DNA from: Halorubrum kocurii JCM 14978
Lineage (GTDB): Archaea; Halobacteriota; Halobacteria; Halobacteriales; Haloferacaceae
Assembly: GCF_000337355.1 (NCBI RefSeq)
Contig: NZ_AOJH01000043.1
Location: 95,283 to 136,855 of the forward strand
Reading direction: 5' to 3'
Length of the DNA: 41,573 nt
A model generated the notes under the pieces. It had not been told where the DNA came from, did no database searches, and was given only the letters and a program-made list of their open reading frames with translations. Shown piece by piece: positions 16,467-24,808 of this stretch (position 1 is its first letter; every line of letters begins with the position of its first letter). Position numbers and translations under genes: made by a program.

Positions 16467-16727
16467 TCACGCGGAGTCGACCGCGACGCTCCCGTCGCTG
16501 CGAACGGTCACGTCGTAGCCCGCGTGGACGAACGAGACCGTGACCGGGCGCGCCGTCGACGCGTTCGTACAGAGGTCGTTGAGCGACTCCGGGGGGACCG
16601 TCTCGGCGAGGGTCGGAATCGCGTTCGGGTCGCTGTCGTCGGCGTCGCTCAGTGCCTCGACGACGCCGACCACCGGTGAAACGTCGCTCCAGTCGTATTC
16701 CCTGTTGACGAGGTGATCGCCGGTCAT
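16467..16727 (-). CDS. HalOD1-domain protein, 86 residues
   Basis: Single-domain HalOD1 protein, the second in the window. Seen: DVSPVVGVVEALSDADDSDP, IPTLAETVPPESLNDLC, then VTVSFVHAGYDVTVRSDGSVAV, which matches the strand-rich half of the domain. Start ATG 16727; the frame is open far upstream, but that part has no domain features. A TATA-like CTATTTTTATCC on the minus strand (near 16801-16812) would give a leader of about 50 nt. Shorter and divergent in sequence from the 11795-12115 protein. Confidence 0.75.
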   Translation of the reverse strand: MTGDHLVNREYDWSDVSPVVGVVEALSDADDSDPNAIPTLAETVPPESLNDLCTNASTARPVTVSFVHAGYDVTVRSDGSVAVDSA

Positions 16728-17138
16728 AGCGACGACCACCCGATCCGGTTGGAGGGACTTTTTCTCCGCGAGTAGCGTCTCACTATGCCTGCGGTTCGGT
16801 GTGGATAAAAATAGCTCTGTTGGAATCCGCTGGATCGAACGCTCAACTGAGCCGGTCCGAAGGGACCGGGAGATCGGCGTTCGGGCTCGGAATCGGCGGA
16901 CGCGGTGGTCCGCGCCGGTCTCGGGAGAACGTCGGCTTCGCGCCGGGATACGCCATTCATAACAAATCGTCTCAACCCCCTGGGGACACGGGATGGATCG
17001 ACCGAACTCATCCGAAGAGGCGACCGAAAGACGGACCGCCGGGGAGCCGGGCGAGGCCGGTCGCGGACCGCCGCGATCGGAACACCCGCCGACGGGACGC
17101 GACGCCGCCAACCGGACCCCGGCTCCGCCCCTCCGAGC
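16728..17138. other. Intergenic region (411 bp) between HalOD1 and aldolase genes
   Basis: Holds the HalOD1 promoter (near 16801-16812) and a possible upstream frame for the aldolase: ATG 16993 to TGA 17142, 49 codons, whose TGA overlaps the aldolase ATG at 17139. Its codon use is poor for this genome (about 70% G/C at third positions, AGA codon), so it is more likely leader DNA than a protein. A weak A+T patch (CATTCATAACAAAT) lies at about 16956-16969. Confidence 0.35.
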
Positions 17139-17933
17139 ATGACCGATTCACGGCCCGCTAACGACCTCTCCGCGACCCTCGGAGACGGCGACGTCGCTCT
17201 CGGCGTGCTCGACAACGCGTACAGCCCGACGCTCGTGGAGCTCTACGGCGAACTGGGCGTCGATTTCGTCTGGTTGGACTTCGAGCACGGCGGCCCGGAC
17301 CCGTGGGACGCGACCCAGTTGGAGAACCTGCTCCGCGCGGCCGAGCGGACCGGCGTGGAACTGCTCGTCCGGCTCCCCGACACCGACCCGACGCTCGTCC
17401 GGAAGGCGCTGGACCTCGGCGCGAGAAACGTGTTCCTCCCCCGAGTGGACACCGCCGAGGAGGTCCGAGACGCCGTCCGGTCCGCTCGGTTTCGCTACGA
17501 CGGCGGGCCCGGCGATCGGGGACTGGCGTCGCCGCGGGCGGCTCGCTGGGGGCTCGCCGACGACTACGTCGCCGCCGAAGACCGTGAGACCCTCGTCGGC
17601 GTGACCGTCGAGACCGCGGCGTCCGTCGAGAACATCGACGACATCCTCGCCGTCCCGGAGTTGGGGTTCGTCTTCATCGGCCCGTTCGACCTCTCGGTCT
17701 CGCTCGGCCGCCCCGGAGAGATCGACCATCCGGAGGTACGGGAGGCGGTCGAGGCGGTCCGATCGAAGGCCGTCGAAGCGGACGTCCCCGTCGGGGGCCT
17801 CGGGTTCGGGATGGACGACGTCAACGAGAAAGCGGAGAACGGGTACCAGATACTGAACCTCGGGAGCACGACCGGAGCGATCGAAGGGGCGGTCACCGGG
17901 TGGCTCGACGCCGCCGACCGGGACGACGCCTGA
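17139..17933 (+). CDS. HpcH/HpaI-family class II aldolase
   Basis: A 264-residue TIM-barrel aldolase that cleaves or forms 2-keto-3-deoxy acids with a divalent metal. Seen: LGVLDNAYSPTLVELYGELG, VDFVWLDFEHGGPD with the conserved Glu-His, VRLPDTDPTLVRKALDLGA, NVFLPRVDTAEE, VGVTVETAASVENID, and FVFIGPFDLSVSLG, all family blocks in order. Start ATG 17139 gives the standard length. Substrate not readable; a role in sugar-acid breakdown or in making a keto-deoxy sugar acid would fit the setting, and the latter would be notable beside the nonulosonate synthetase (inference). Confidence 0.85.
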   Translation: MTDSRPANDLSATLGDGDVALGVLDNAYSPTLVELYGELGVDFVWLDFEHGGPDPWDATQLENLLRAAERTGVELLVRLPDTDPTLVRKALDLGARNVFLPRVDTAEEVRDAVRSARFRYDGGPGDRGLASPRAARWGLADDYVAAEDRETLVGVTVETAASVENIDDILAVPELGFVFIGPFDLSVSLGRPGEIDHPEVREAVEAVRSKAVEADVPVGGLGFGMDDVNEKAENGYQILNLGSTTGAIEGAVTGWLDAADRDDA

Positions 17934-18001
17934 ATCGGCCCCGATCCGCCGCCCCTCACCCCGCATCGTCCCCGGAATCCGGGGACGGGGAGTTAACCGC
18001 C

Positions 18002-18009
18002 GTATAGCA
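18002..18009 (+). promoter_or_regulatory. Box A-like promoter of the epimerase gene
   Basis: GTATAGCA ends 27 nt before ATG 18037, consistent with a leaderless transcript. Confidence 0.5.
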
Positions 18010-18036
18010 TAGTGCCGGTCCGGCGAACGCACCCGC

Positions 18037-18960
18037 ATGCGGAACAAACGCGTGTTAGTGACGGGCGGCACCGGCTTTATCGGGTCGAACCTGGCGAACC
18101 GGCTCGCGGCGGCCAACGAGGTGACCGTCATCGACAACGGGTACCTCGGCACCGAGGAGAATATCGACCCCGGCGTTCGCTGTCTCCAGCGGGACGTCTT
18201 GGAGCAGGACCTCCCGACAGACGTCGACGTCGTGTTCCACCTCGCGGCGCGTTCCTCGTACGCGATGCACGAGGAGGACCCGGTGGCCGGCGCGCGCGTC
18301 AACGTCGACGGGTTCGTGAACACCGTCGAACAGGCGCGCGAGCAGGGGTGTGACACCGTCGTCTACGCGTCGACCTCCTCGATCTACGGGAGCCAGACGG
18401 AGCCGTGCCCCGAGGACATGCCGGTGACGGTGAACACGGGCTACGAGGCCTCCAAGCTCTCGCGGGAGCGCTACGCGGAGTACTTCTCGAACCACTACGA
18501 CATGGCGATGGCCGGCATGCGGTTCTTCTCGGTGTACCAGGGGTACGGCGGCGCCGAGGCGCACAAGGGCGAGTACGCCAACGTGATCGCGCAGTTCGCC
18601 GACGACGTGGCGCACGGGCGCTCCCCGACGCTGTACGGCGACGGCACCCAGACGCGGGACTTCACGCACGTCGACGACGTCGCCGACGCCCTCGTCGCCG
18701 CGGCCGACCACGAGCTCGACGGGGTCTACAACGTCGGGACCGGGGAGGCGCACTCGTTCAACACCGTCGTCGACCTGTTGAACCGCGCGCTCGACGCCGA
18801 CGTCGAGCCGGAGTACGTCGAGAACCCGATCCCGGAGCGCGTGTACGTCTCGGACACCTGCGCGGACCCCTCCAAGCTGCGCGCCGCGACGGGGTGGGAG
18901 GCCGACGTCGACTTCGAGTCGGGGATCGAGTGGGTTTGCGAGCCGTATCTGGCCGCTTGA
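18037..18960 (+). CDS. NAD-dependent sugar-nucleotide epimerase/dehydratase (GalE-like, extended SDR)
   Basis: A 307-residue extended SDR that probably epimerises C4 of a UDP-hexose or UDP-HexNAc. Seen: Rossmann motif GGTGFIGS at 10-17, an Asp after strand 2 (VIDNGYLG), HLAARSS near 68-74, the catalytic STSSIYG at 112-118 and the Y136-x3-K140 pair, RFFSVYQGYG, and TRDFTHVDDVADALV in the C-terminal substrate domain. All catalytic residues are present. Length matches archaeal GalE-like enzymes. UDP-glucose from AglF or UDP-GlcNAc shared with WecB are plausible substrates. Confidence 0.88.
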   Translation: MRNKRVLVTGGTGFIGSNLANRLAAANEVTVIDNGYLGTEENIDPGVRCLQRDVLEQDLPTDVDVVFHLAARSSYAMHEEDPVAGARVNVDGFVNTVEQAREQGCDTVVYASTSSIYGSQTEPCPEDMPVTVNTGYEASKLSRERYAEYFSNHYDMAMAGMRFFSVYQGYGGAEAHKGEYANVIAQFADDVAHGRSPTLYGDGTQTRDFTHVDDVADALVAAADHELDGVYNVGTGEAHSFNTVVDLLNRALDADVEPEYVENPIPERVYVSDTCADPSKLRAATGWEADVDFESGIEWVCEPYLAA

Positions 18961-19336
18961 GGGACCGTCGCAAAGCGATCGCCGTCGTAGAAGAACGCCG
19001 GCGAGCGATTCCGGGAGTGAGTGTCGCAGTTCGGCAGCAGCGGAACGGTATTTAAATAGAACCGAGCGACAGCGACGATCACGTATAAAGGAAGATGCGG
19101 TGGCGCGCCCCGGTGCGACGAGGCTGGGGCTCTGGCGGTCGTCATCGCAGCGTCGTCGATCGCGCGTACGCAGCCGACAGCAACACGTGAACCGATTTAT
19201 AAACAATACCCAGACCGATCTGCTCCGGTGCTCCCGCTGTCGATCAAGGGTTGGCTTCGGTGAACGACTGTCGTATGCGAAGGTCCGTTCCCAAAGCGAG
19301 TATCCCAGAGCCGGAAAGGCGAGCGTCGAACCTCGC
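18961..19336. other. Convergent intergenic region (376 bp) with several promoter-like boxes
   Basis: Both flanking genes end into it, yet it holds three A+T islands in otherwise G+C-rich DNA: the perfect palindrome TATTTAAATA (19049-19058), GTATAAAG (19083-19090) and GATTTATAAACA (19194-19205). No good gene is seen; one 31-codon frame (ATG 19095 to TGA 19190, preceded by GGAAG) is arginine-rich and weak. Candidate site for a small RNA or a lost gene. Confidence 0.4.
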
Positions 19337-20626
19337 TTACACTCGCCGGACCGAGAACCCGGCGTCCCGCCACCGGTCCGGATCCAGCATGCCCGTGGCG
19401 TCAACGACGTTCGGCTCCGCCATCCGCCCCGCCAGTTCGGCGGGGTCGAGGTCGGCGAACTCGTCGTGGTCGGTGACGACGACGACCGCGTCGGCGTCCC
19501 GCGTCGCCTCGTCGAGGGACTGTAAGTCGAGCGTCGCGTCCTCGACGTGCGGGTCGTGGACGGCGACGCTCGCCGCGTCGGACACGCCGCCGTCGGTGGC
19601 GGGCGCCAACGCCTCCGGCCCGTGCTGGAGCTCCCGAGCGAGCGCGAGCCCCGGGCTCATCCGGGTGTCGTCGACGTTTCCTTTATAAGCCGCGCCGAGG
19701 ACGGCGATCCGCTTCCCGCGGAGGTCGGGCACGAGCTCGCGGAGGAGCTCGACGACGAACCCGATCATCCCGTCGTTCACCCGCCGCGCAGCCGCGATCA
19801 GGTCCAGCTCGTCGGAGCCGTCGCCGAGGAACCACGGGTCGATCGGGAGGCAGTGGCCGCCGACGCCCGGGCCGGGCCGGAGGAGGTCCACCCGCGGGTG
19901 GGCGTTCGCCATCTCGATCGACTCCCGGGAGTCGATCCCGTAGTCGTGGGCGAGCCGTGCGACCTCGTTGGCCAACCCGATGTTCACGTCTCGGAACGTG
20001 TTCTGGACGAGCTTGACGAACTCGGCGGTCGTCGGCCCGGCGGTCGTCCGGATCTCACCCTCCACGAACGACTCGTACAGCGCGACCGACGCCGCCGTGG
20101 CCTCGGGGGTCAGCCCGCCGACGATGCGGTCGTTCGCCCGCAGCTCCGCGAGGATGTCGCCGGGGAGGACCGTCTCCGGGCAGTGCGCCAGCCCGAACTC
20201 GCCGTCCGCGCTCAGCCCCGACTCTTCCAGGATCGGTCGCATCTGCGAGTGAGTCGCTCCGGGCGGCACCGTCGATTCGAGGATGACCGTGTCCCCCTCG
20301 CGGAGGACGGGGCGGACGGCCTCCGCCGCCGCCCGCACGTACGTCAGGTCCGCCCGGCGCTCGGCCTCGTCGAACGGCGTCGGGACGCAGACGAGGTGGT
20401 ACTCCGCGGGCGCCACCTCGTCGACCACCGTCAGCCCGCCGTCGTCGAGCGCGCGCTCGACGAACTCGGAGAGCCCCGGTTCCCCGAGGCCGACGTCGCC
20501 CTCGCGGAGGGCCGCGAGGAGGTCCTCGTCGACGTCGTAGCCGCGGACGTCGTGGCCCGAGTTGGCGAGCATCGCGGCCGTCGGCAGCCCGATGTACCCC
20601 AGCCCGTGGACGCAGACGGTGCTCAT
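19337..20626 (-). CDS. wecC: UDP-N-acetyl-D-mannosamine dehydrogenase (WecC type)
   Basis: Oxidises UDP-ManNAc to UDP-ManNAc-uronic acid with two NAD+. A 429-residue UDP-sugar 6-dehydrogenase: Rossmann GLGYIGLP at 8-15, LVCVPTPFD at 78-86, ESTVPPGAT at 117-125, EFVKLVQNTFRDVNIGLANE (202-221), and the catalytic Cys259 in GVGGHCLPIDPWFL; the C-terminal domain has VLGAAYKGNVDDTR. The GHCLPIDP form and the adjacent wecB favour ManNAc over glucose as substrate; an AglM-like UDP-glucose dehydrogenase is the main alternative. Last gene of the GT2-wecB-wecC operon; start overlaps the wecB stop (ATGA-type). Confidence 0.87.
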   Translation of the reverse strand: MSTVCVHGLGYIGLPTAAMLANSGHDVRGYDVDEDLLAALREGDVGLGEPGLSEFVERALDDGGLTVVDEVAPAEYHLVCVPTPFDEAERRADLTYVRAAAEAVRPVLREGDTVILESTVPPGATHSQMRPILEESGLSADGEFGLAHCPETVLPGDILAELRANDRIVGGLTPEATAASVALYESFVEGEIRTTAGPTTAEFVKLVQNTFRDVNIGLANEVARLAHDYGIDSRESIEMANAHPRVDLLRPGPGVGGHCLPIDPWFLGDGSDELDLIAAARRVNDGMIGFVVELLRELVPDLRGKRIAVLGAAYKGNVDDTRMSPGLALARELQHGPEALAPATDGGVSDAASVAVHDPHVEDATLDLQSLDEATRDADAVVVVTDHDEFADLDPAELAGRMAEPNVVDATGMLDPDRWRDAGFSVRRV

Positions 20627-21723
20627 TGCGGCACCTCCGTCGACGGGGCCTCGACCGGAAGCGCCTCCAGGATCCGCTCGGCGGCGTCGCCGTCGCCGAA
20701 CGGGTTCTCCCAGTCGCTCGCGCCGAGCATCGCCGCGACGCTCCGCTCGATCCGCCCCGGGTCACACGAGCTGAGCCGGTTCGCGCCGGCGTCGACGGTC
20801 TCGGGCCGCTCGGTGTTGTCCCGCATCGTCACGCAGGGGACGCCGAGGACGCACGCCTCCTCCTGGACCCCGCCGGAGTCGGTCAGGATGAGGTCGGCCG
20901 ACGCGGCCGCCTGCAGGAAGTCGAGGTACTCAAGCGGCTCCACCGCCCGGACGCGCGGCGGGAGGTCGATGCCGAACTCCTCGACGCGGCTCCGGGACCG
21001 GGGGTGCATCGGATACACCACGTCGGCGTCGTGGGCGTCGCCGGCCCGCTGCGCGCCCTCGAGGAGGCCGCGGAACCGCTCCTCGTCGTCGACGTTCTCC
21101 GCTCTGTGGGCCGTTAACAGGAAGAACCGGGAGTCGTCGAGGTCGAGGTCCGCGACGACCGTGCTCTTCTCGCGGGCGATGTCGAGGTTCCGTTCGACCG
21201 CGTCGACCACGGTGTTCCCCGTGACGGTGATCCGGAACGCAGAGATCCCCTCGCGGAGGAGGTAGCCCTTGCTCCGGTCGGTCGGCGGGAAGTGGTAGTC
21301 CGCGACGTGATCGGCGAGCACCCGGTTCGTCTCCTCCGGCATCTCCCGGTCGAAGCTCCGGAGCCCCGCCTCGACGTGGCCAAGCTCGGTGTCCATCTTG
21401 CTGGCGGCGAGCGCGCCGGCGAGCACGCTGTTGGTGTCCCCCTGCACCAGCACGACCTCGGGCGCGGTCTCCTCCAGGGCGCGCTCGACCCCGACGAGCA
21501 TCTCCGCGGTCTGCTCCCCGTGGGACCCGGAGCCGACGGCCAGGTCGTAGTCGGGGTCCGGCAGGTCGAGCTGGTCGAAGAACACCGAGTCGAGGCTGTC
21601 GGAGTAGTGCTGTCCGGTGTGGACGATGACGTACTCGATCCCCCGCCGCTCGCACGCCTGGATGACGGGCGCGAGCTTGATGATCTCGGGACGCGTCCCG
21701 AGGACGAAGGCGATGTCGGTCAT
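20623..21723 (-). CDS. wecB: UDP-N-acetylglucosamine 2-epimerase (non-hydrolysing, WecB type)
   Basis: Interconverts UDP-GlcNAc and UDP-ManNAc. A 366-residue GT-B-fold epimerase with the expected blocks: GTRPEIIKLAPVI at 9-21, HTGQHYSDSLDSVFF near 35-49, LVQGDTNSVLAGALAA, GHVEAGLRSFDREMPEE, LLTAHRAENVD, and LTDSGGVQEEACVLGVP near the C-terminus. The family's His, Glu and Asp catalytic positions are all present. Its ATG overlaps the stop of the upstream GT2 gene and its stop overlaps wecC, so the three genes form one tightly coupled operon supplying UDP-ManNAcA. Confidence 0.92.
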   Translation of the reverse strand: MTDIAFVLGTRPEIIKLAPVIQACERRGIEYVIVHTGQHYSDSLDSVFFDQLDLPDPDYDLAVGSGSHGEQTAEMLVGVERALEETAPEVVLVQGDTNSVLAGALAASKMDTELGHVEAGLRSFDREMPEETNRVLADHVADYHFPPTDRSKGYLLREGISAFRITVTGNTVVDAVERNLDIAREKSTVVADLDLDDSRFFLLTAHRAENVDDEERFRGLLEGAQRAGDAHDADVVYPMHPRSRSRVEEFGIDLPPRVRAVEPLEYLDFLQAAASADLILTDSGGVQEEACVLGVPCVTMRDNTERPETVDAGANRLSSCDPGRIERSVAAMLGASDWENPFGDGDAAERILEALPVEAPSTEVPQ

Positions 21724-22832
21724 TCGGACTCCCCCTCCGTCGGCCGGGCCACTTCACCGCCGTCTTGGAAGACGGGGAACCGCTGGCCGCTCCCGACCTC
21801 CCGGTCGGCGTCGACCTCCGGCCTCGGCTCCGGCGCCGGAGGCTCGGGGACGGACCGGACGAGGCCGTCGTTCTCCGAGACGTCGAACCACATCCCGAGG
21901 ATCAACAGCAGCCCGCCGATCGCGCCCACGGAAACCGACAGCATGCCGCCGAGGAACGCGTCGACGCTCGCCGACGAGAGGGCGTATATCCCCCCGAAGA
22001 TCCCGGTGAGCGTGACCGTCGCCCCCAGCGCGTAGCTGACGACCAGCGGGTGGAACTGCCGGAGGACGTACGACCGCCCGATGCGCTCGACGAAGTTCCG
22101 GGCCAGCAGCGCGGAGACCCGCGGCACGAACGTCGAGTACCGGATTGTGCTCGTCTCGTCGCCGTACACCGACGGGTGGGCGACGTCGGCGATCTGCTCC
22201 CGGTCGAGGTTGAGCGCGAACAGGAGGTGGTTGAGGAAGCCGTACTCGTCGTAGAGGCGCTCGAACCGGACCCGCCGGAGCCCGTCGTTCGAGATCGCGG
22301 TGAAGCCGTTCTGCGGGTCGGAGACCTCCCAGTACCCGCTGGAGACGCGAGTCAGGACCGTCAAGAGGACGTTGCCGAACAGCCGCCAGCGCGACATCCG
22401 CTCGTAGTCCCGCCGGGAGCTGAGCCGGTTCCCCTTCGCGTAGGTCACCTCGCCCGCGGCGACGGGGGCGATGATCCGTTCGAGGTGGTCCGGGTCCATC
22501 TGTCCGTCGCCGTCCATCACGGCGATGACGTCGACGTCGTCGTCGAGCGCGCGCGAGTAGCCGGTCTTGACCGCCGCGCCGGCGCCGCGGTTCCGGTCGT
22601 GCTGGATCGTGACGACGCGCGTGTCGGCGCCGCGATCGGGCGACGACTCGGCGGCCCGACCGTTGACCCGCCGGGCGCAGTCGCGGACCTCCGCCCACGT
22701 CCCGTCGGTCGACGCGTCGTCGACGGCGTATATCCGGTCGACGTAGTCGGGCATCGTCTCGATCACCTCGCCGACGTGTCCCGACTCGTTGTACGCGGGG
22801 ACGACGACCCCGACGCTCCGTCCGTCGTACAT
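21720..22832 (-). CDS. Membrane-bound GT2 glycosyltransferase (DPM1/AglD-like)
   Basis: A 370-residue polyprenol-phosphate-sugar-synthase-like enzyme. Seen: VGVVVPAYNESGHVGEVIET at 7-26, AVDDASTDGT near 36-45, RNRGAGAAVKTGY, the metal site VMDGDGQMDPD, and WEVSDPQNGFTAI typical of the DPM1 group; then two hydrophobic segments at about 265-320 (YALGATVTLTGIFGGIYAL and MLSVSVGAIGGLLLILGMW) and a polar 50-residue tail. Likely transfers a sugar to dolichyl phosphate at the cytoplasmic face. First gene of the operon with wecB and wecC; TATA-like box at 23031-23037 would leave a leader of about 170 nt. Confidence 0.87.
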   Translation of the reverse strand: MYDGRSVGVVVPAYNESGHVGEVIETMPDYVDRIYAVDDASTDGTWAEVRDCARRVNGRAAESSPDRGADTRVVTIQHDRNRGAGAAVKTGYSRALDDDVDVIAVMDGDGQMDPDHLERIIAPVAAGEVTYAKGNRLSSRRDYERMSRWRLFGNVLLTVLTRVSSGYWEVSDPQNGFTAISNDGLRRVRFERLYDEYGFLNHLLFALNLDREQIADVAHPSVYGDETSTIRYSTFVPRVSALLARNFVERIGRSYVLRQFHPLVVSYALGATVTLTGIFGGIYALSSASVDAFLGGMLSVSVGAIGGLLLILGMWFDVSENDGLVRSVPEPPAPEPRPEVDADREVGSGQRFPVFQDGGEVARPTEGESE

Positions 22833-23030
22833 CGTCAGCTCCTCCTCCCGTTCCCGGTCTCGCTCCCCCCGGCCGCGGTCGCCCCGGTCCGTCGGGCCCG
22901 GAGCTGTCGGCGGCGTCCGTCGGCGGTTCTGACGTTACGTGAGATCATGAGTTGCGTGTGAGTGCCCCCGCGTGCGAGGCCGGACGCAGCACGGGTCGGC
23001 TGACTGTACATCCGACGGAAGCGGGCTTCG

Positions 23031-23037
23031 TTATACA
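23031..23037 (-). promoter_or_regulatory. TATA-like box ahead of the GT2-wecB-wecC operon
   Basis: TGTATAA on the minus strand is the only A+T-rich element between the PadR gene stop and GT2. It sits about 200 nt upstream of ATG 22832, so the leader would be long. That leader contains a 37-codon arginine-rich frame (ATG 22948 to TGA 22835) ending 2 nt before the GT2 start, of doubtful reality. Confidence 0.35.
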
Positions 23038-23070
23038 CCGCATCACCCGGCCGTCCGGCGGATCGACGGC

Positions 23071-23355
23071 TCATAGATCCACGTACCGGTCCTCCCAGTT
23101 CCGCCGCGCCTGCAGCGCCTCGAACCCTTTCTCCGTCACCTGGTAGAAGTTGGTTCGCCTGTCGATCTCCCCCTTTTCGACGTAGCCCTTCTTCACCAGC
23201 GTATCGAGGTTCGGATACAGCCGTCCGTGGGTGATCTCGTCCATCACCGTCTCGAGCTCAGTCTTGATCTCCTGGCCAGACGGGTCCGATTCGCCGACGA
23301 CCACGTAGAGGAGGTCTCGCTGAAAGCTGGTCAGCTCGAAAAGGGGGTCTGTCAT
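23071..23355 (-). CDS. PadR-family transcriptional regulator, 94 residues
   Basis: Small winged-helix DNA-binding protein. Seen: FELTSFQRDLLYVVVGESDPSGQEIKTELE, then ITHGRLYPNLDTLVKKGYVEKGEIDRRTNFYQVTEKGFEAL: recognition helix, wing and the tyrosine-containing RLYPNLDTL typical of PadR. The usual C-terminal dimer helix is very short (QARRNWEDRYVDL), as in haloarchaeal mini-PadR proteins. Start ATG 23355 with a box A 28 nt upstream. Lies just upstream of the wecBC operon, on the same strand, and may control it (inference). Confidence 0.88.
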   Translation of the reverse strand: MTDPLFELTSFQRDLLYVVVGESDPSGQEIKTELETVMDEITHGRLYPNLDTLVKKGYVEKGEIDRRTNFYQVTEKGFEALQARRNWEDRYVDL

Positions 23356-23383
23356 GAGGTGTCTGTGGGCCCCCCAAGAGTTT

Positions 23384-23390
23384 CGTTATG
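23384..23390 (-). promoter_or_regulatory. Box A-like promoter of the small PadR gene
   Basis: ATAACGA on the minus strand (complement of 23384-23390) lies 28 nt before ATG 23355; leaderless spacing. Confidence 0.45.
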
Positions 23391-23584
23391 GACGGGTGAA
23401 CGGGAACGCCCGGGGACGAAGGGCGACCATAGTCAGAGACCAACGCCCCACGCGCGCCCCGCCGTCCGGGTCGGGCGCCGATATGGACGTGATAACAATT
23501 TAAGTGAGGCGTCACGTGTCTGCTATCCGCCCGTCCCCGTCGAGAGAGGGGGCGAAAGCCGCTGTCCGATCACGACACAACCCT

Positions 23585-24115
23585 ATGAACTCGACGGAGG
23601 AACTCACCAAAGACGAAGTGTTCGAGGTACTGAGCAGTTCACGACGACGGCAGATCCTGTATCACCTGCACCGCCGCGGGGGGAGCGCCGACCTCCGGGC
23701 CCTGGCCCGTGACACGGCGACGGAAGAGACCGGCGGGACGGACGAACCCGTCGACAGCGACGTCGTGAAGCGGTTCTACATCTCGCTGTACCAGACGCAC
23801 ATCCCGAAGCTGGAGCAGGTCGGGCTCGTGCAGTACGACGGCGACGAGAAGACCGTCACCCTCACCGACCGAGTCGAGGACGTCGCTCGCGTGCTGAACG
23901 AGGACGTCGAGCCGGACCGCCAGTGGGCGGTGTACTACGGCGCGCTCGCCTTGATGGGCGTGGCGATCGGCGTCGCGCAGCTCCTGAGCACGGTGTCGGC
24001 GCTCCCGAGCCTCGTGTTCGCCGGCTCCGTCATGTCCCTGGCGGCGTTCCAGTACTACGAGACGGCCGTCAAACGCGGGGAGTACACGTTTCTCGAACGG
24101 CTGGTAAGCGACTGA
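23585..24115 (+). CDS. DUF7344 winged-helix membrane protein
   Basis: A 176-residue haloarchaeal protein. Seen: N-terminal winged-helix domain (about 8-105) with DEVFEVLSSSRRRQILYHL, VKRFYISLYQTHIPKLEQVGLVQYD and KTVTLTDRVEDV, then two hydrophobic segments (AVYYGALALMGVAIGVAQLL and LPSLVFAGSVMSLAAFQYY) near the C-terminus, so the DNA-binding-like part should face the cytoplasm from the membrane. Start ATG 23585. Tail-to-tail with a paralogue at 24154-24771 (38-nt gap). A TATA-like CAATTTAAG near 23498 would give a leader of about 60 nt. Target genes unknown. Confidence 0.82.
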   Translation: MNSTEELTKDEVFEVLSSSRRRQILYHLHRRGGSADLRALARDTATEETGGTDEPVDSDVVKRFYISLYQTHIPKLEQVGLVQYDGDEKTVTLTDRVEDVARVLNEDVEPDRQWAVYYGALALMGVAIGVAQLLSTVSALPSLVFAGSVMSLAAFQYYETAVKRGEYTFLERLVSD

Positions 24116-24153
24116 TTCTTCGGTAGCTGGGGCGGGACGGAGGGACCGCGCGG

Positions 24154-24771
24154 CTACTCGAGGTACTGAACGCCGACGATGGCGACGATTCCGAGGACGC
24201 ACAGCAGCGTCCAGCCTGCCGCCGGAACGGCCGCGAAGGCGCCGACCCCGAGCGTCCCGAGCCCGACGACGGCGACGACGACGGCGGCGATCGCGGGCGC
24301 GAGCCAGTCACGGTCGGGGGCCGGTTCCTCGTCGTCGTCTGTGTCGACGGGGTCCATGTACGCTAACAGCTGCGATACCGAGTCCTGCAGTTCGATCGTT
24401 CCGCGGTTCTTGTCGTACTCGACGACTCCCAGCGTGTCCATCTTCGGGAGGTGGCACTGGTAGAGGCCGATGTACACCCGCTTCCGCTGGTCGGACGAGA
24501 GCTCCCGGACGGTGATGTCGTTCTCCTCGGCAGCGATGTGCTCGGCCACGTCGTTCAGCTCTGCATACCCGTCGTTCGCTCGGAGGTATTGGATGATGCT
24601 GCGCCGGCGGCTGTTCTTGAGGAGATCGAAGATCTCGCCCTTCTCGAGCTCCGACCCGTTCGACCGGGATGACTTCCCGATCTCATCCAGGTTCGACACG
24701 TCGTCGGCCGATTCCCCGGGACTGGTCCCCATCTGTTCCCCGCTAAGTGACCCCGAATTTCCCGCACTCAT
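24154..24771 (-). CDS. DUF7344 winged-helix membrane protein (paralogue)
   Basis: A 205-residue protein of the same family as its convergent neighbour. Seen: a Ser/Gly-rich acidic N-terminus of about 40 residues, then GEIFDLLKNSRRRSIIQYLRA, RKRVYIGLYQCHLPKMDTLGVVEYD and a short wing, and two hydrophobic stretches (LAPAIAAVVVAVVGLGTLGVGAFAAVPAAG and LLCVLGIVAIVGVQYL). The R[KV][RK].YI.LYQ.H[IL]PK motif shared by both is the family hallmark. Start ATG 24771 is backed by a box A 29 nt upstream (24801-24808). Confidence 0.82.
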   Translation of the reverse strand: MSAGNSGSLSGEQMGTSPGESADDVSNLDEIGKSSRSNGSELEKGEIFDLLKNSRRRSIIQYLRANDGYAELNDVAEHIAAEENDITVRELSSDQRKRVYIGLYQCHLPKMDTLGVVEYDKNRGTIELQDSVSQLLAYMDPVDTDDDEEPAPDRDWLAPAIAAVVVAVVGLGTLGVGAFAAVPAAGWTLLCVLGIVAIVGVQYLE

Positions 24772-24800
24772 GGAACCACCGACACGGCACACAACCTTAG

Positions 24801-24808
24801 ATATAATG
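24801..24808 (-). promoter_or_regulatory. Box A-like promoter of the second DUF7344 gene
   Basis: CATTATAT on the minus strand, 29 nt before ATG 24771, inside an A+T-rich patch (24795-24835). Leaderless spacing. Confidence 0.55.

Noticed and set aside
19095-19190. 31-codon frame with GGAAG upstream in the convergent spacer
   Set aside because: Arginine-rich, no family resemblance; not strong enough to list as a gene.
22835-22948. 37-codon frame ending 2 nt before the GT2 of the wecBC operon
   Set aside because: Arginine/glycine-rich with no conserved look and no promoter at the right distance; kept only as a note on the leader.
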